A DNA stretch of 64,000 bases. Source: Prunus persica. Taxonomy: Eukaryota; Streptophyta; Magnoliopsida; Rosales; Rosaceae. This document shows, in pieces, positions 12,983-22,299 of this stretch. The notes below the pieces were generated by a model, which did no database searches, was not told the origin of the DNA, and saw only the letters and a list, made by a program, of their open reading frames with translations. Position numbers and translations under genes: made by a program. The stretch spans positions 13,933,507-13,997,506 of the forward strand of contig NC_034015.1 of NCBI RefSeq assembly GCF_000346465.2. Direction: 5' to 3'. Position 1 is the stretch's first letter; each line of letters opens with the position of its first letter.

Positions 12983-13147
12983 TGCTAAAATATAAATATA
13001 GTTTGAATACTTTGGGTTGATTTTATTCTTCTCTATAAGGAGGTATATATAGGAGTTTACATGAGGGTTTTATAAGGAATTAGATACAGTAAAAAATTAT
13101 GAAAGTATCTCCTAATTGTACAATAATTTATCATTTATATAAAAATA
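12983..13147 (-). repeat. TE1 5' LTR
   Basis: Direct repeat partner of 11034-11195, adjacent to the primer binding site, which fixes it as the 5' LTR of a minus-strand element. Confidence 0.75.
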
Positions 13148-13149
13148 TG

Positions 13150-14270
13150 AAAATAAATCCCTTAATTAATCAAAAAAAATTTATTAATTAGGAGACTCAC
13201 GTCAACACCAACTGCGTGCTTTGTTTGGATGATAATCCTGCACTGATTGAGTCGAACATTCACTCTCTGTATTGTTTTATGCGGTACCAGTTATCTGGTT
13301 CCTAATAATTGAGTCCAAATGATAAAATATACAAATCATGGCTACCCCAAATGTTTTCTAAGATTATATTTCAATTATTTGCATGGGTACCAAAATACAC
13401 ACACGCATGAAGTAGGCATAATTGCATCTTAGCAATTCTGAACATTTAGTATAAACATTTCAACGACACATTACAATTATGGTAAGAACAGAAAAAAAAA
13501 AGATTTGTAATTAGAAATTCAAAATAGTCATCTTGCACTCCGTTTTGTTTTCATCTATTCATTAAGGAGGAGTGCAGACTGACTATTTTAAAGTGTCAAT
13601 AATAACTATCTCTTTTTATCGATGAATACTCGGACACAACCTATAAGGGTAGTATCGGGTTGTTAGAGATAGATATGTTATTTGATATAAACCATGGTCC
13701 ATTGCCACATCCTTTTGTTGTCTTATGTAGTGTTTAATACCTATTTACAATCGTCATGTAGCTAATTAATCAATCTATCGGGCGGCAGAAGATATAGTTT
13801 TCGAGTATTTCATAATTTCATTGACAAATAAGACATATTTCCACATTATATATCTCAACGAGGAAGTAAGGTTTCACAATATATATCTTTGACTAAATCA
13901 CCCTCTCAGCCACCATTGTTGTTAATATGTCTTTATTGTCTGTACGAGGGAAGAAATTCTAAGCACCACCTCCCCTAGAAGACGAGCAAGAAAAAGAAGA
14001 TAACAAAGAGAAGCAGGTGCCAAACAAAACCTAAAGTCCAAACCCCATTTAATAAAAGCAGTTTAACCAACTCTTTCTCCTCTTCTTTATTCCTAATTGA
14101 GAGAACCGTTTCAACTCCCTCCATGAACTGTACCCACTCCAACCACCAAAGAAAAGAACCCTTCTCTTAAATAACACCATATGAACACACCTCTCCATGT
14201 ACCATAATTCAATTCAAATCTTAGGAAAAATCAACTCAACTTAAAAGCCTTGAGAAGCCAAAAGTGTCAG
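13150..14270. other. Intergenic region and promoter of LysM gene 1
   Basis: No gene seen. The last 270 bases share blocks with the stretch upstream of the second LysM gene (21680-21958), including AAAGCAGTTTAAC, ACCAAAGAAAAG and CTTCTCTTAAATA. The last is a plausible TATA region about 110 bases before the ATG. Confidence 0.5.
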
Positions 14271-14274
14271 CAGC

Positions 14275-14601
14275 ATGGTGTGTGTTGTGTGTTCACCGGC
14301 CGCAGTGGCAGAGAGGATTTCTTGGTATTGTGCTTTGTTCTTGGGGGTGATGCTGGTTCTGAGCTGCTTCGAATCGTTATCGAGCGAAAACGAGTACAGG
14401 GTGAGGACGATCCAACTTCAAGTTGATCGTTTGAACATGCCGTGTGATGAAATTTATGTGGTTCATGAAGGAGAGACACTGCAAACAATCAGTGAAAAAT
14501 GTGGTGACCCTTACATTGTTGAAGAGAATCCACATATTCATGACCCTGATGATGTTTTCCCTGGCTTGGTCATTAAGATCACTCCATTCAAACTAAGGTA
14601 G
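14275..14601 (+). CDS. Small LysM-domain protein, copy 1
   Basis: Single-exon gene for 108 residues. An N-terminal hydrophobic segment (about residues 16-33, ISWYCALFLGVMLVLSCF) is a signal anchor or signal peptide. A single LysM module follows from about residue 60 (CDEIYVVHEGETLQTISEKC) to about 105, including CGDPYIVEENPHIHDPDDV and a closing GLVIKITP. LysM domains bind N-acetylglucosamine polymers, but no kinase domain is present, so this is not a CERK-type receptor; a secreted or membrane-anchored chitin/peptidoglycan-binding role is inferred only from the domain. It resembles the short plant 'peptidoglycan-binding LysM domain-containing' proteins. A close paralogue lies at 21959-22282, and each copy is followed by a GDSL gene copy. 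Confidence 0.88.
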   Translation: MVCVVCSPAAVAERISWYCALFLGVMLVLSCFESLSSENEYRVRTIQLQVDRLNMPCDEIYVVHEGETLQTISEKCGDPYIVEENPHIHDPDDVFPGLVIKITPFKLR

Positions 14602-14619
14602 AGCATTACTTGATTTTCT

Positions 14620-15570
14620 TTTCTCCTTTCAAATTGTAAGTTTCTGTAGTAAAAGAAAAGTGCTACACAACCCAACTTTTCATCAACCTGACGCCTAAGA
14701 TTCGGAAGATGGCGGGCTAGAAGCATCGTTACCTCGTCGACCTCTATGTTTCTCAGAAAGAATTCAGAGGTGGAGTTTGTACATGTGTTGTTAAATTAAT
14801 AGTTGATTTATATTCTACATAGAAATGTAGGTAAGATGCCATTCAGTTTGTGTTGTGGCTGAAATGGGCTAAGCTAAGCTAGCATTATGCTTTGGTCAAT
14901 TTAGGAGATTAATTCTGTAATTTCAAGCTGCCCCCCCAAAAAAATTAGAATATTGCACTTTCTTACTTTTTCTTTTTCTTCTTTTTCATTAGCAAATTTA
15001 AATATGAACCAAATCCTGCAAAGAAGGGTGCGCTAGCAATTTTGAGATTTTGTCGCCTACTTCCATTAGTTTATACTTTATGAGCTTGTTTGGTACGCCT
15101 CCCTAATTTGGATTGGCTTGGATTAAAAAATTATCCCATGTTTGTTGTCATTTGATTATATTTTAAAATGGGATTAATAATCATATGTGAAAATTATGTG
15201 TATAATAAGTGAATTTTGTGTGTATTACTGAAAATTTTGTAAAAAAAACATGTCTTAAACATGAAAAATATGTATGTATAAAAAAAAGTGTATTGTACGT
15301 TTGATTTTAAAAAATATATATTTTACCGTGTATTTTACCGAAAATGGAAGAATGATTGAAAAATAGATACGTATGTGTATAATGCAATTATTAAACGGGA
15401 AATGCTAAATTCTTTATACGGGTAATAACTCTGAAAAAGTTAAAAATCAAAAGGAGACAATAGAGACTCGGGTAATGGCATAATAGTAATGGATAATGCT
15501 CTAAACTACTCTTATCGATAAAACGAAAATAAGGAAAAAACAAATATTTAAAAAAATAAAAAAATAAAAA
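14620..15570. other. Intergenic stretch downstream of LysM gene 1
   Basis: No gene seen. It holds the 3' UTR of the LysM gene and AT-rich sequence with poly(A) and poly(T) runs. A segment at about 15080-15180 begins GCTTGTTTGGTACGC, a phrase typical of degenerate plant MITE ends, but no partner end was found. Confidence 0.4.
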
Positions 15571-15576
15571 CCCCCC

Positions 15577-16476
15577 AGTATAGCCGTTCGGCTATACTAT
15601 TTATTAAAACAAAATTCAAAAACAAAGACCTAGTATAGCCGGACGGCTATACTATATATACAAACAGAATAATATTGAAGAAACATTGTACAACAGAAAC
15701 TGTGGCTGTGACTATATAGATCCATATGTGGATTGCTCTTGTAAATTTCCATAGTTGAACTTGAGCATCAAGTTATACGTCAACTGGATCAAAAGATTTG
15801 AGCAACTCAGTTATCAGGTCCTGACGATTTGATGATTTTGTAGTCCAAATATGTTTATCAGGATTTTCTATATCTGAATTAACACATCAACAAGACAACT
15901 TAGCTATGCGTTTCAGATACTGATTACCACTTTACTCCTTAACCATAATTTATCTTCATTATTTACACCAGTGCTTAAATCAGTTTGTTTCAGTTCAGGA
16001 TTTTCTTAATAATCTTTGGGTTTTATAATTGAATCATTTAGTACACAAGATGGTTTATTATGTCTTTGTAGTTAATCATTGATTTTGTCAGATAAAATGT
16101 ATGTTTTGAAGATCTGTCTGCCTCTCTCTCTTTCTCATGATTGAGCGTAACAATTTCAGGTCAGATGCAGCTGCAAAGCATATGGTAGCAGTCAGCAGCA
16201 CTAATCTTACAGTATGGCAATGGAAAAAAAGTATAAAAAAACAAAGGATCCTAGTATAGCGGTGCGGTTATACGATTTATTAAAAAAGAATTGAAAAAAA
16301 GACCACGTGTGGCTGCGCTGCTTTACTGTTTAAATATCATTCTATTTAAAACGTATAGCCGTGTGGCTGTACTATTTATTAATAAAATAAAGAGGACTCA
16401 GTATAGCCGGGCTGTTATACGGATTTTTTATTTTATTTTCATTAAATTTAAAAGAGTATAGCCGCCCGGCTAGACT
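15577..16476. repeat. Array of 22-bp GTATAGCC hairpins in about 50-bp units
   Basis: Six clear palindromes (15577, 15632, 16253, 16352, 16400, 16455) and one weak one near 16308 share 10-bp arms AGTATAGCCG and CGGCTATACT around a variable 2-base centre (TT, GA, TG, TG, GG, CC in the clear copies). The first two are perfect. After most of them comes a common AT-rich spacer beginning with TATTTATTA or close variants, so all units point the same way and repeat every 48-55 bases. A block of about 600 bp (15660-16250) interrupts the array. No family was recognised. Confidence 0.75.
16160..16213 (+). pseudogene. Possible captured fragment of a cytosolic phosphoglucose isomerase exon
   Basis: One frame reads SDAAAKHMVAVSSTNLT, close to the conserved AVAKHMVAVSTNL stretch of plant cytosolic glucose-6-phosphate isomerase as I remember it. 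It is preceded by a splice-acceptor-like tract ending CAATTTCAG and stops matching after 16213. No other PGI exon was found nearby, so this would be an isolated gene fragment inside the hairpin array. The match is short. Confidence 0.4.
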
Positions 16477-16695
16477 ATTTATTATAAAATAAAATAATAA
16501 AATAAAAGAGACCCGCCTAGCGATTAGTTGGATCCACCATTCTTGTTAAGACTTTGACTATCGAGTATGAGAGGATTTTTTTTTTTTTAAAAGAAAAACG
16601 TTCTGCCATACAAACTCTCTGCTTTTCTGCTTGAATTGTTGACAAGGAGAACAGGTAGTGCCAGCATCAGCTGCTGAGCCTGATTGGCGTCCTAC

Positions 16696-16897
16696 TGTAA
16701 AATAATATCTCGTATATTTTTTTGTGTGTTTGCAATACAGAATAAGGCCAATATATAAAGCCAACAAGACTACCTAAGGAAGGTAATTTAAATCCTAAGT
16801 TAAGGGCACTAATTTGTACAAGCCTTAACAGAGAAGTTGACTATTCCTATACAAGGTAACAAATAATATATTTTGTAATCTTTCCATATCTTCAATA
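16696..16897 (-). repeat. TE2 3' LTR
   Basis: 202-bp direct repeat matching 20631-20832 except for one G/T difference in the T-rich stretch near its left end. Confidence 0.95.
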
Positions 16898-16904
16898 TTC
16901 CCCC

Positions 16905-19900
16905 TCAAGCTGGAGTATGGAGATCAAGAATACCCAGCTTGTTTTTGAGTCGTTGGAATTGATCTTTACCTAAAGACTTGGTAAAGACATCTGCGAGTTG
17001 CTCCTTTGAAGGAATATAGGCAGTACGTAAAGAACCATTTTGAATCTTCTCTCGAACAACATGACAATCGATCTCAATATGTTTGGTGCGCTCATGATAT
17101 ACTGGATTAGCTGCTATGTATAAAGCAGCTTGGTTGTCACAATAAAGTAAGCTTGGTGTGGTGTGTGACAGACCAAGATCATAAAGTAAATATCGTAACC
17201 ATTGGAGTTCACAAGTTGCCATAGCCATCGCTCTATATTCTGCTTCAGCTGATGAGCGTGATACAGTATCTTGCTTCTTTGTTTTCCATGAGATAGGACT
17301 TTCTCCAAGAAGTACAAAGTAACCTGTAGTCGACCTCCTTGTCATTGGACAGCTAGCCCAATTAGAATCACAGTAGGCTCTCAATTGAAAATTATTAGAA
17401 GATGATAACAGAATCCCTTGCCCTGGAGTCCCTTTCAAATAATGTAATAATCGATCTGCAGCATCTTTATGAGTTGTACGGGGGCTTTGCATGAATTGGC
17501 TCAAAATATGAACTGTATGAACAATGTCTGGCCTGGTGATGGTGAGATATATCAAGCGACCCACCAATCTTCTATAGGTTTCTGGATTATGTAATAGTTC
17601 TCCATCTTCATTGTTTAACTTGAGATTTTGTTCCATGGGGAAGAAAGTAGGACGTGAACCAATAAGACCTGAGTCTTTCAAAATGTCAAGTGCATACTTC
17701 CGTTGGCTCAAATACAATCCCTTTGAAGAACGAGACACTTCTATCCCAAGGAAGTATTTTAAATCACCAAGGTCTTTTAAATGAAAACGTTGGTGCAACA
17801 AATTCTTGATAATTGATATAGTAGCAACATCGGTACCTGTAATAATAATATCGTCAACATATACAAGCAAGAAAATTGATGACTTACCTTTGTGACGATA
17901 GAAAAGGGAGTAATCTGCTTTAGATTGAGAAAATCCCGCATCAAGTAATGTTTTGGAGAATTTTGCAAACCAACACCGAGAAGCTTGCTTTAATCCATAA
18001 AGTGATTTGTTAAGACGGCACACCATGTTTCCCCCCTTGCCGTGATAACCTTGAGGGAGCTGCATGTAAACCTCTTCATGTAAATCACCATGAAGAAAGG
18101 CATTGTTGACGTCTAATTGTTGAAGACACCAACCCTTGGCAGCGGCCAAAGATAATAAAACACGAACAGTGGTAAGCTTGGCAACAGGAGAAAAAGTTTC
18201 ATGATAATCAATCCCTTCCATTTGCGTATATCCCTTGGCGACGAGGCGAGCTTTGCATCGTTCAATAGTGCCATTAGAATGCCGTTTTATTTTATAGACC
18301 CACTTGCAGCCAATGGCTTTTTTATGAGCAGGCAAGGCCATGAGGGTCCATGTATGATTAGCTTCCAAGGCAACAAGTTCACTTTGCATAGCTTTACGCC
18401 ATTCAGGATATTTAGTAGCTTCATCAAAAGTGTTAGGCTCAACAATGGTAGTAATAGAAGCAAGAAAACTTTGATGTTTAATAGAGAATTTGTCATAAGA
18501 TAAATAATGGGATAAAGGGTACCGGGTGCCATGTTGACCTGAAGTCGAAGAGGTTGCTTGAGATTGGTAGCAGTGATAATCATTAAGGTAACCAGGTGGT
18601 TTGCGACTACTAGGAGGAGGAGATGAGGGAGGTGCTATAATGGTAGAGGAAGTATTAGAATTTGTGATGGCTGGTGTAGGTGTTTCGGTAGGAGATGGAG
18701 GCAAAAGAGATGGGAGAGAAGAAAGTATGTTGGTTGGTGGAGAAGAAGGTATGTTGGTGGGTGGAGTAGAGGGAGACGTGTTAGTGTCTGGAGTGGCTTG
18801 TGTTTCTGGGTTAGATAAATCTGGTGAGGTAAGTGGATGAGCGGAAGCTAAAGGAAGGTAGGAATGTTCAAAATCTGTTGCAGGAATGGGTAAAACACCA
18901 GGTAAAGTGTGGTTATTTTGTGATAAATTATAAGGAAAAATAGTTTCGTAAAAAGTGACATCTCTAGAAGTGTAAATTTTCTTTGTTTCAAGATCATATA
19001 TTTTATAAGCCTTTTGAAAAGGTGGATAACCAATAAAGATACCTGGTTTTGCTCTTTTATCAAATTTATGAGAATGGGGAGACAAGTTATGACCATAACA
19101 AAGACAACCAAAAATTCGTAGGTGGGTATAAGAAGGTTCTTTGTTGAAAAGAATTTCATAAGGTGTTTTCCCATGTAAGATTTTGGTGGGTAAACGATTA
19201 ATTAGATAAGCATCAGTAAGAACACAATCACCCCAAAAAGAAACAGGTAAATTTGATTGAAAACGAAGGGAACGAGCAATATTTAAAAGATGACGATGTT
19301 TTCTTTCGACGACACCATTTTGTTGTGGTGTTGCCACACAACTATGTTGATGAATGACACCAAGTGAAGAAAAATATTGGTTCAATTTGTGATTAAAAAA
19401 TTCAGTTCCATTGTCAGTACAAACTTGACGAATAGAACAATTAAATTGTGTTTTGACCATAGCAAAAAAATATGGTAAGTAGGTATTAACTTCTGATTTA
19501 TGCTGCATTAAATCAAGCCAAGTACTACGAGAAAAATCATCAACTATGGTTAAAAAATATTTAGCACCAGAAATTGAAGAAACAGAATAAGGTCCCCAAA
19601 CATCACAATGTATTAAATCGAAGCAAGCATTTGTTGATATAGTGCTTAAAGGAAAAGAAAGCCGACAATGTTTAGCCAAAGGGCAAATAGTGCAAGCATG
19701 ATTATTATCAAAAGAAATTTTTGAATTCAAACTTCGTAAATAAGGAAGAGTACACTTGGATGGATGTCCTAAGCGCCAGTGCCACTGACTAAAATTTGGG
19801 GAAGAGACAGCGGAATTAGCAATGGAAGGCACATCAGGGGCTAGGTAATAAAGACCACCACGTTCCTTGCCCTTACCAATCAACCTCTTCGAACTCAAGT

Positions 19901-20534
19901 CCTGCAAAACACAATGATCAGAATAAAAGGTAATGGAGCAATTAAGTAGTTTAGTGATTTTGCTAACAGACAAAAGATTGAATCGAAAATCGGGGACTAG
20001 CAAAACATTTTTTAGAGGCAAGGATGGTAAAGGTGTGGCAGAGCCAATATGACTGATGTTGGATGTTTGTCCTGTTGGCAATTTGATGGGTGCGGTGTTA
20101 AGTGTGGTCATGCTTTCTAAAAAATTAGCATTGGAAACCATATGATCTGTGGCACCGGAATCGATGATCCAAGAACCAATATTGAATGATGAATTAAAAC
20201 ATAATGGGTTACCTGCCAGATTGGCTACTGAATTATTTTTACCATAGGGTACCAAGGCAATAAGCTGACTATATTGTTCTGAAGTCAGCGATGGTGCAGC
20301 CAATGTGTTGGTGGTCATAGCAGCAAAGGAACCAGTAGAAGCAGTACTTGAAGAAGAATACATGTTCTTCTTTTGACAATGAGATTCAGTGTGCCCTGCA
20401 ACATCACAAAACTTACAAAGCATATAAGATTTTATGTCAGGATTTTTCCGGCAGCATGATTGAGAGTGACCATCAAGTTTGCAAAAATTGCAATGATAAA
20501 AAGGCTTCTGAGATGATGATTGATTGGCAGCCAT
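16905..20534 (-). CDS. TE2 copia polyprotein without capsid domain
   Basis: One uninterrupted frame of 1209 residues. Order: two CCHC-type knuckles at about residues 15-50 (CNFCKLDGHSQSCC and CKFCDVAGHTESHC), protease WIIDSGATDHM near 125, pre-integrase HWRLGHPS near 250, integrase core with HCDVWGP, CTDNGTEF and PQQNGVVERKHR (about 310-420), reverse transcriptase with YVDDIIITG near 880, and RNase H with CDSNWASCPMTRRSTTGYF and SRSSAEAEYRAMA near the C-terminus. The Gag capsid domain that should precede the knuckles is absent, so copying would need Gag supplied by a relative. Every enzymatic motif looks intact. Confidence 0.93.
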   Translation of the reverse strand: MAANQSSSQKPFYHCNFCKLDGHSQSCCRKNPDIKSYMLCKFCDVAGHTESHCQKKNMYSSSSTASTGSFAAMTTNTLAAPSLTSEQYSQLIALVPYGKNNSVANLAGNPLCFNSSFNIGSWIIDSGATDHMVSNANFLESMTTLNTAPIKLPTGQTSNISHIGSATPLPSLPLKNVLLVPDFRFNLLSVSKITKLLNCSITFYSDHCVLQDLSSKRLIGKGKERGGLYYLAPDVPSIANSAVSSPNFSQWHWRLGHPSKCTLPYLRSLNSKISFDNNHACTICPLAKHCRLSFPLSTISTNACFDLIHCDVWGPYSVSSISGAKYFLTIVDDFSRSTWLDLMQHKSEVNTYLPYFFAMVKTQFNCSIRQVCTDNGTEFFNHKLNQYFSSLGVIHQHSCVATPQQNGVVERKHRHLLNIARSLRFQSNLPVSFWGDCVLTDAYLINRLPTKILHGKTPYEILFNKEPSYTHLRIFGCLCYGHNLSPHSHKFDKRAKPGIFIGYPPFQKAYKIYDLETKKIYTSRDVTFYETIFPYNLSQNNHTLPGVLPIPATDFEHSYLPLASAHPLTSPDLSNPETQATPDTNTSPSTPPTNIPSSPPTNILSSLPSLLPPSPTETPTPAITNSNTSSTIIAPPSSPPPSSRKPPGYLNDYHCYQSQATSSTSGQHGTRYPLSHYLSYDKFSIKHQSFLASITTIVEPNTFDEATKYPEWRKAMQSELVALEANHTWTLMALPAHKKAIGCKWVYKIKRHSNGTIERCKARLVAKGYTQMEGIDYHETFSPVAKLTTVRVLLSLAAAKGWCLQQLDVNNAFLHGDLHEEVYMQLPQGYHGKGGNMVCRLNKSLYGLKQASRCWFAKFSKTLLDAGFSQSKADYSLFYRHKGKSSIFLLVYVDDIIITGTDVATISIIKNLLHQRFHLKDLGDLKYFLGIEVSRSSKGLYLSQRKYALDILKDSGLIGSRPTFFPMEQNLKLNNEDGELLHNPETYRRLVGRLIYLTITRPDIVHTVHILSQFMQSPRTTHKDAADRLLHYLKGTPGQGILLSSSNNFQLRAYCDSNWASCPMTRRSTTGYFVLLGESPISWKTKKQDTVSRSSAEAEYRAMAMATCELQWLRYLLYDLGLSHTTPSLLYCDNQAALYIAANPVYHERTKHIEIDCHVVREKIQNGSLRTAYIPSKEQLADVFTKSLGKDQFQRLKNKLGILDLHTPA

Positions 20535-20618
20535 GACTGACTGGTCAAGAGATATAGTGATTGTACGGTGAAGAGAGGCTTGAAAGCAGGTTTAAGGTTT
20601 TAACAGAGACCAGTGTAG

Positions 20619-20630
20619 GCTCTGATACCA
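20619..20630 (-). other. TE2 primer binding site (initiator tRNA-Met)
   Basis: Minus strand TGGTATCAGAGC, directly abutting the end of the 5' LTR. Confidence 0.9.
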
Positions 20631-20832
20631 TGTAAAATAATATCTCGTATATTTTTTTTTGTGTTTGCAATACAGAATAAGGCCAATATATAAAGCCAAC
20701 AAGACTACCTAAGGAAGGTAATTTAAATCCTAAGTTAAGGGCACTAATTTGTACAAGCCTTAACAGAGAAGTTGACTATTCCTATACAAGGTAACAAATA
20801 ATATATTTTGTAATCTTTCCATATCTTCAATA
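20631..20832 (-). repeat. TE2 5' LTR
   Basis: Partner of 16696-16897, next to the primer site; followed by the CCTAC target duplication at 20833-20837. Confidence 0.95.
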
Positions 20833-21958
20833 CCTACTCCATTAACAAAGCTGTTCGTTTTTTGGAGACTCCTACTCTGCCACAGGCAACGATTGGGACC
20901 CCGAAAACATCTGTTGGAGATATCCTTATGGCACCACCTTTCCAGGCAAGCCCAGTGGCCGTTACTCCGATATGGTCGTGTCCTCACTGATTTCATTGGT
21001 ATAATTTTTACATACCCTTCAATATTACTTTCCTTTTTTCCCGTAAATGTGTGATCCAATTTCACAATCGGGCAATATAAATAAAGTAATGATGAGTATA
21101 TACAGTATAAACGACTTACACGTAATTATGTGTTTCACACGTGATTAGATTATGTATATTATACACTCGTTTTATACAAGAATTTCGTTTTTATTTGTTA
21201 AAACTAATGTAAATATGCTAAATCCTTTAATCAATTAGTTTTGTATTTGACCAAAAAAATAAAAATAAATTAGTTTTGTAGTTCAGTCAGTCTAGCCAAT
21301 ATCTTATCTTGTGTAATATTTATATTGACAGCCAAGTTCATACAAGACTCCCATCCCATGCCCTACAAATTTAGAAAATATATGTGTAGCTGCTGATAGT
21401 TTGAAATACGAAATAAATTTCGCCTATGGAGGTATGCGTGTGACAGATATCTCAGGTATATATGGACCTAAATATGACCAGACAGATTCACTTATTTTAG
21501 CGGCTCGTCTAAAATCTTATAATATCATATTGACAGTTTAATTGTATTTGTTAATATAAATGAACAAGAAGCATGTGTTCAATAATATCTTTGACCATCA
21601 CTTGTTAATAGGTGTCATGACTTTAATTAGGGAAACAGAAGCTCAAAGCACCCATCTAAAAAAATAAAAGAAAGATGCAGGTGTTAAAATCCAAGACCAA
21701 ATCCATTCATAAAAAAAGCAGTTTAACTAACTTTTGCTCCTCTTCCTTGTTTATTTTATGAAGTACTATGTGCTGACATTTGTATATACCTACCGCATTA
21801 AGTTCAACTCCCGCCAAGAATTGCAGCCACTCCAACTACCAAAGAAAAGCACTCTTCTCTTAAATAGCACCATAGTAACTCTCCACGTACCACAAATCAC
21901 TATTTCTTAGAAAAACCAACCTCAAACAGAGACATAAGGACTAGCCAAAAAAATCAAC

Positions 21959-22282
21959 ATGGCGTGTGTTCTGTGTTCATCAACTGCACTGGCAGAGAAG
22001 ATTTTGTGGTACTGTGCTTTGTTCTTGGCGCTGATTCTGGTTCTCAGCTGCTGCGAATGGAGCAAAAGCGAATTCACGGCGAAGGTGGTCCAACTCCAAA
22101 GGGATCATTTGAACAAGCCCTGTGATGAAATTTATATGGTTGGTGAAGGAGAGACATTGCAGACCATAGTTGAAAAATGTGGAGACCCCTACATTGTTGA
22201 GGAGAACCCACATATCCATGACCCTGATGATGTTATCCCTGGCTTGCTCATTAAGATTACTCCATTAATCAAACTAAGGTAG
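21959..22282 (+). CDS. Small LysM-domain protein, copy 2
   Basis: Single-exon gene for 107 residues, collinear with copy 1 at 14275-14601. A hydrophobic N-terminal segment (about 15-31, ILWYCALFLALILVLSC) precedes one LysM module containing CDEIYMVGEGETLQTIVEKC and the same CGDPYIVEENPHIHDPDDV block, ending KITPLIKLR. Differences from copy 1 concentrate between the membrane segment and the LysM domain (about residues 35-55), which suggests purifying selection on the sugar-binding module. The upstream 270 bases are also recognisably duplicated. Function beyond glycan binding is not inferable. Confidence 0.88.
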   Translation: MACVLCSSTALAEKILWYCALFLALILVLSCCEWSKSEFTAKVVQLQRDHLNKPCDEIYMVGEGETLQTIVEKCGDPYIVEENPHIHDPDDVIPGLLIKITPLIKLR

Positions 22283-22299
22283 AATGTATATTATTACTA

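Larger units (their letters stand above)
11034..13147 (-). mobile_element. Old, internally deleted Ty1/copia element (TE1)
   Basis: Two direct repeats of about 160 bp (11034-11195 and 12983-13147) flank a 1.8-kb interior. By eye they differ at roughly one position in eleven, so this is the oldest of the three copia elements. A 12-base match to the initiator-tRNA-Met primer site lies at 12971-12982, reading inward on the minus strand. The interior carries only protease, GAG-pre-integrase and integrase remnants; reverse transcriptase and RNase H are absent and the frames are broken. Outer limits are approximate because no clear target duplication was found. Confidence 0.8.
16696..20832 (-). mobile_element. 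Young gag-less Ty1/copia element (TE2)
   Basis: LTRs of 202 bp (16696-16897, 20631-20832) differ at one position by eye. A 5-bp target duplication CCTAC flanks it (16691-16695, 20833-20837). On the minus strand it has the tRNA-Met primer site, one long pol frame and a polypurine tract (GAGGGGGAA) beside the 3' LTR. No capsid-coding region exists: only about 84 bases separate the primer site from the pol ATG, and the frame starts at the zinc knuckles. The LTR starts TATTG instead of TGTTG in both copies. It sits inside the GDSL pseudogene. Confidence 0.95.
16640..21495 (+). pseudogene. GDSL esterase/lipase pseudogene split by a copia element
   Basis: Parts of a GDSL gene like the one at 25468-28377 survive on both sides of the retrotransposon. 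On the left, about 16640-16695 ends in a frame matching the DW(Q/R)P segment. On the right, 20838-21001 continues with the TKLFVFGDSYS region and PFPGKPSGR-like block. About 21331-21495 matches the next exon (AKFI... to the NFAYGG block). The copy has its own lesions: one extra T just before the GDS motif, a 2-base insertion near 20970, and in-frame stops in the later exon. Exons 4 and 5 are missing. Whether it was dead before the insertion cannot be told. Confidence 0.8.

Noticed and set aside
15577..16476. CRISPR-like array
   Set aside because: The repeats are short palindromes with similar AT-rich spacers in a plant nuclear context; spacers are related to each other, unlike CRISPR spacers.
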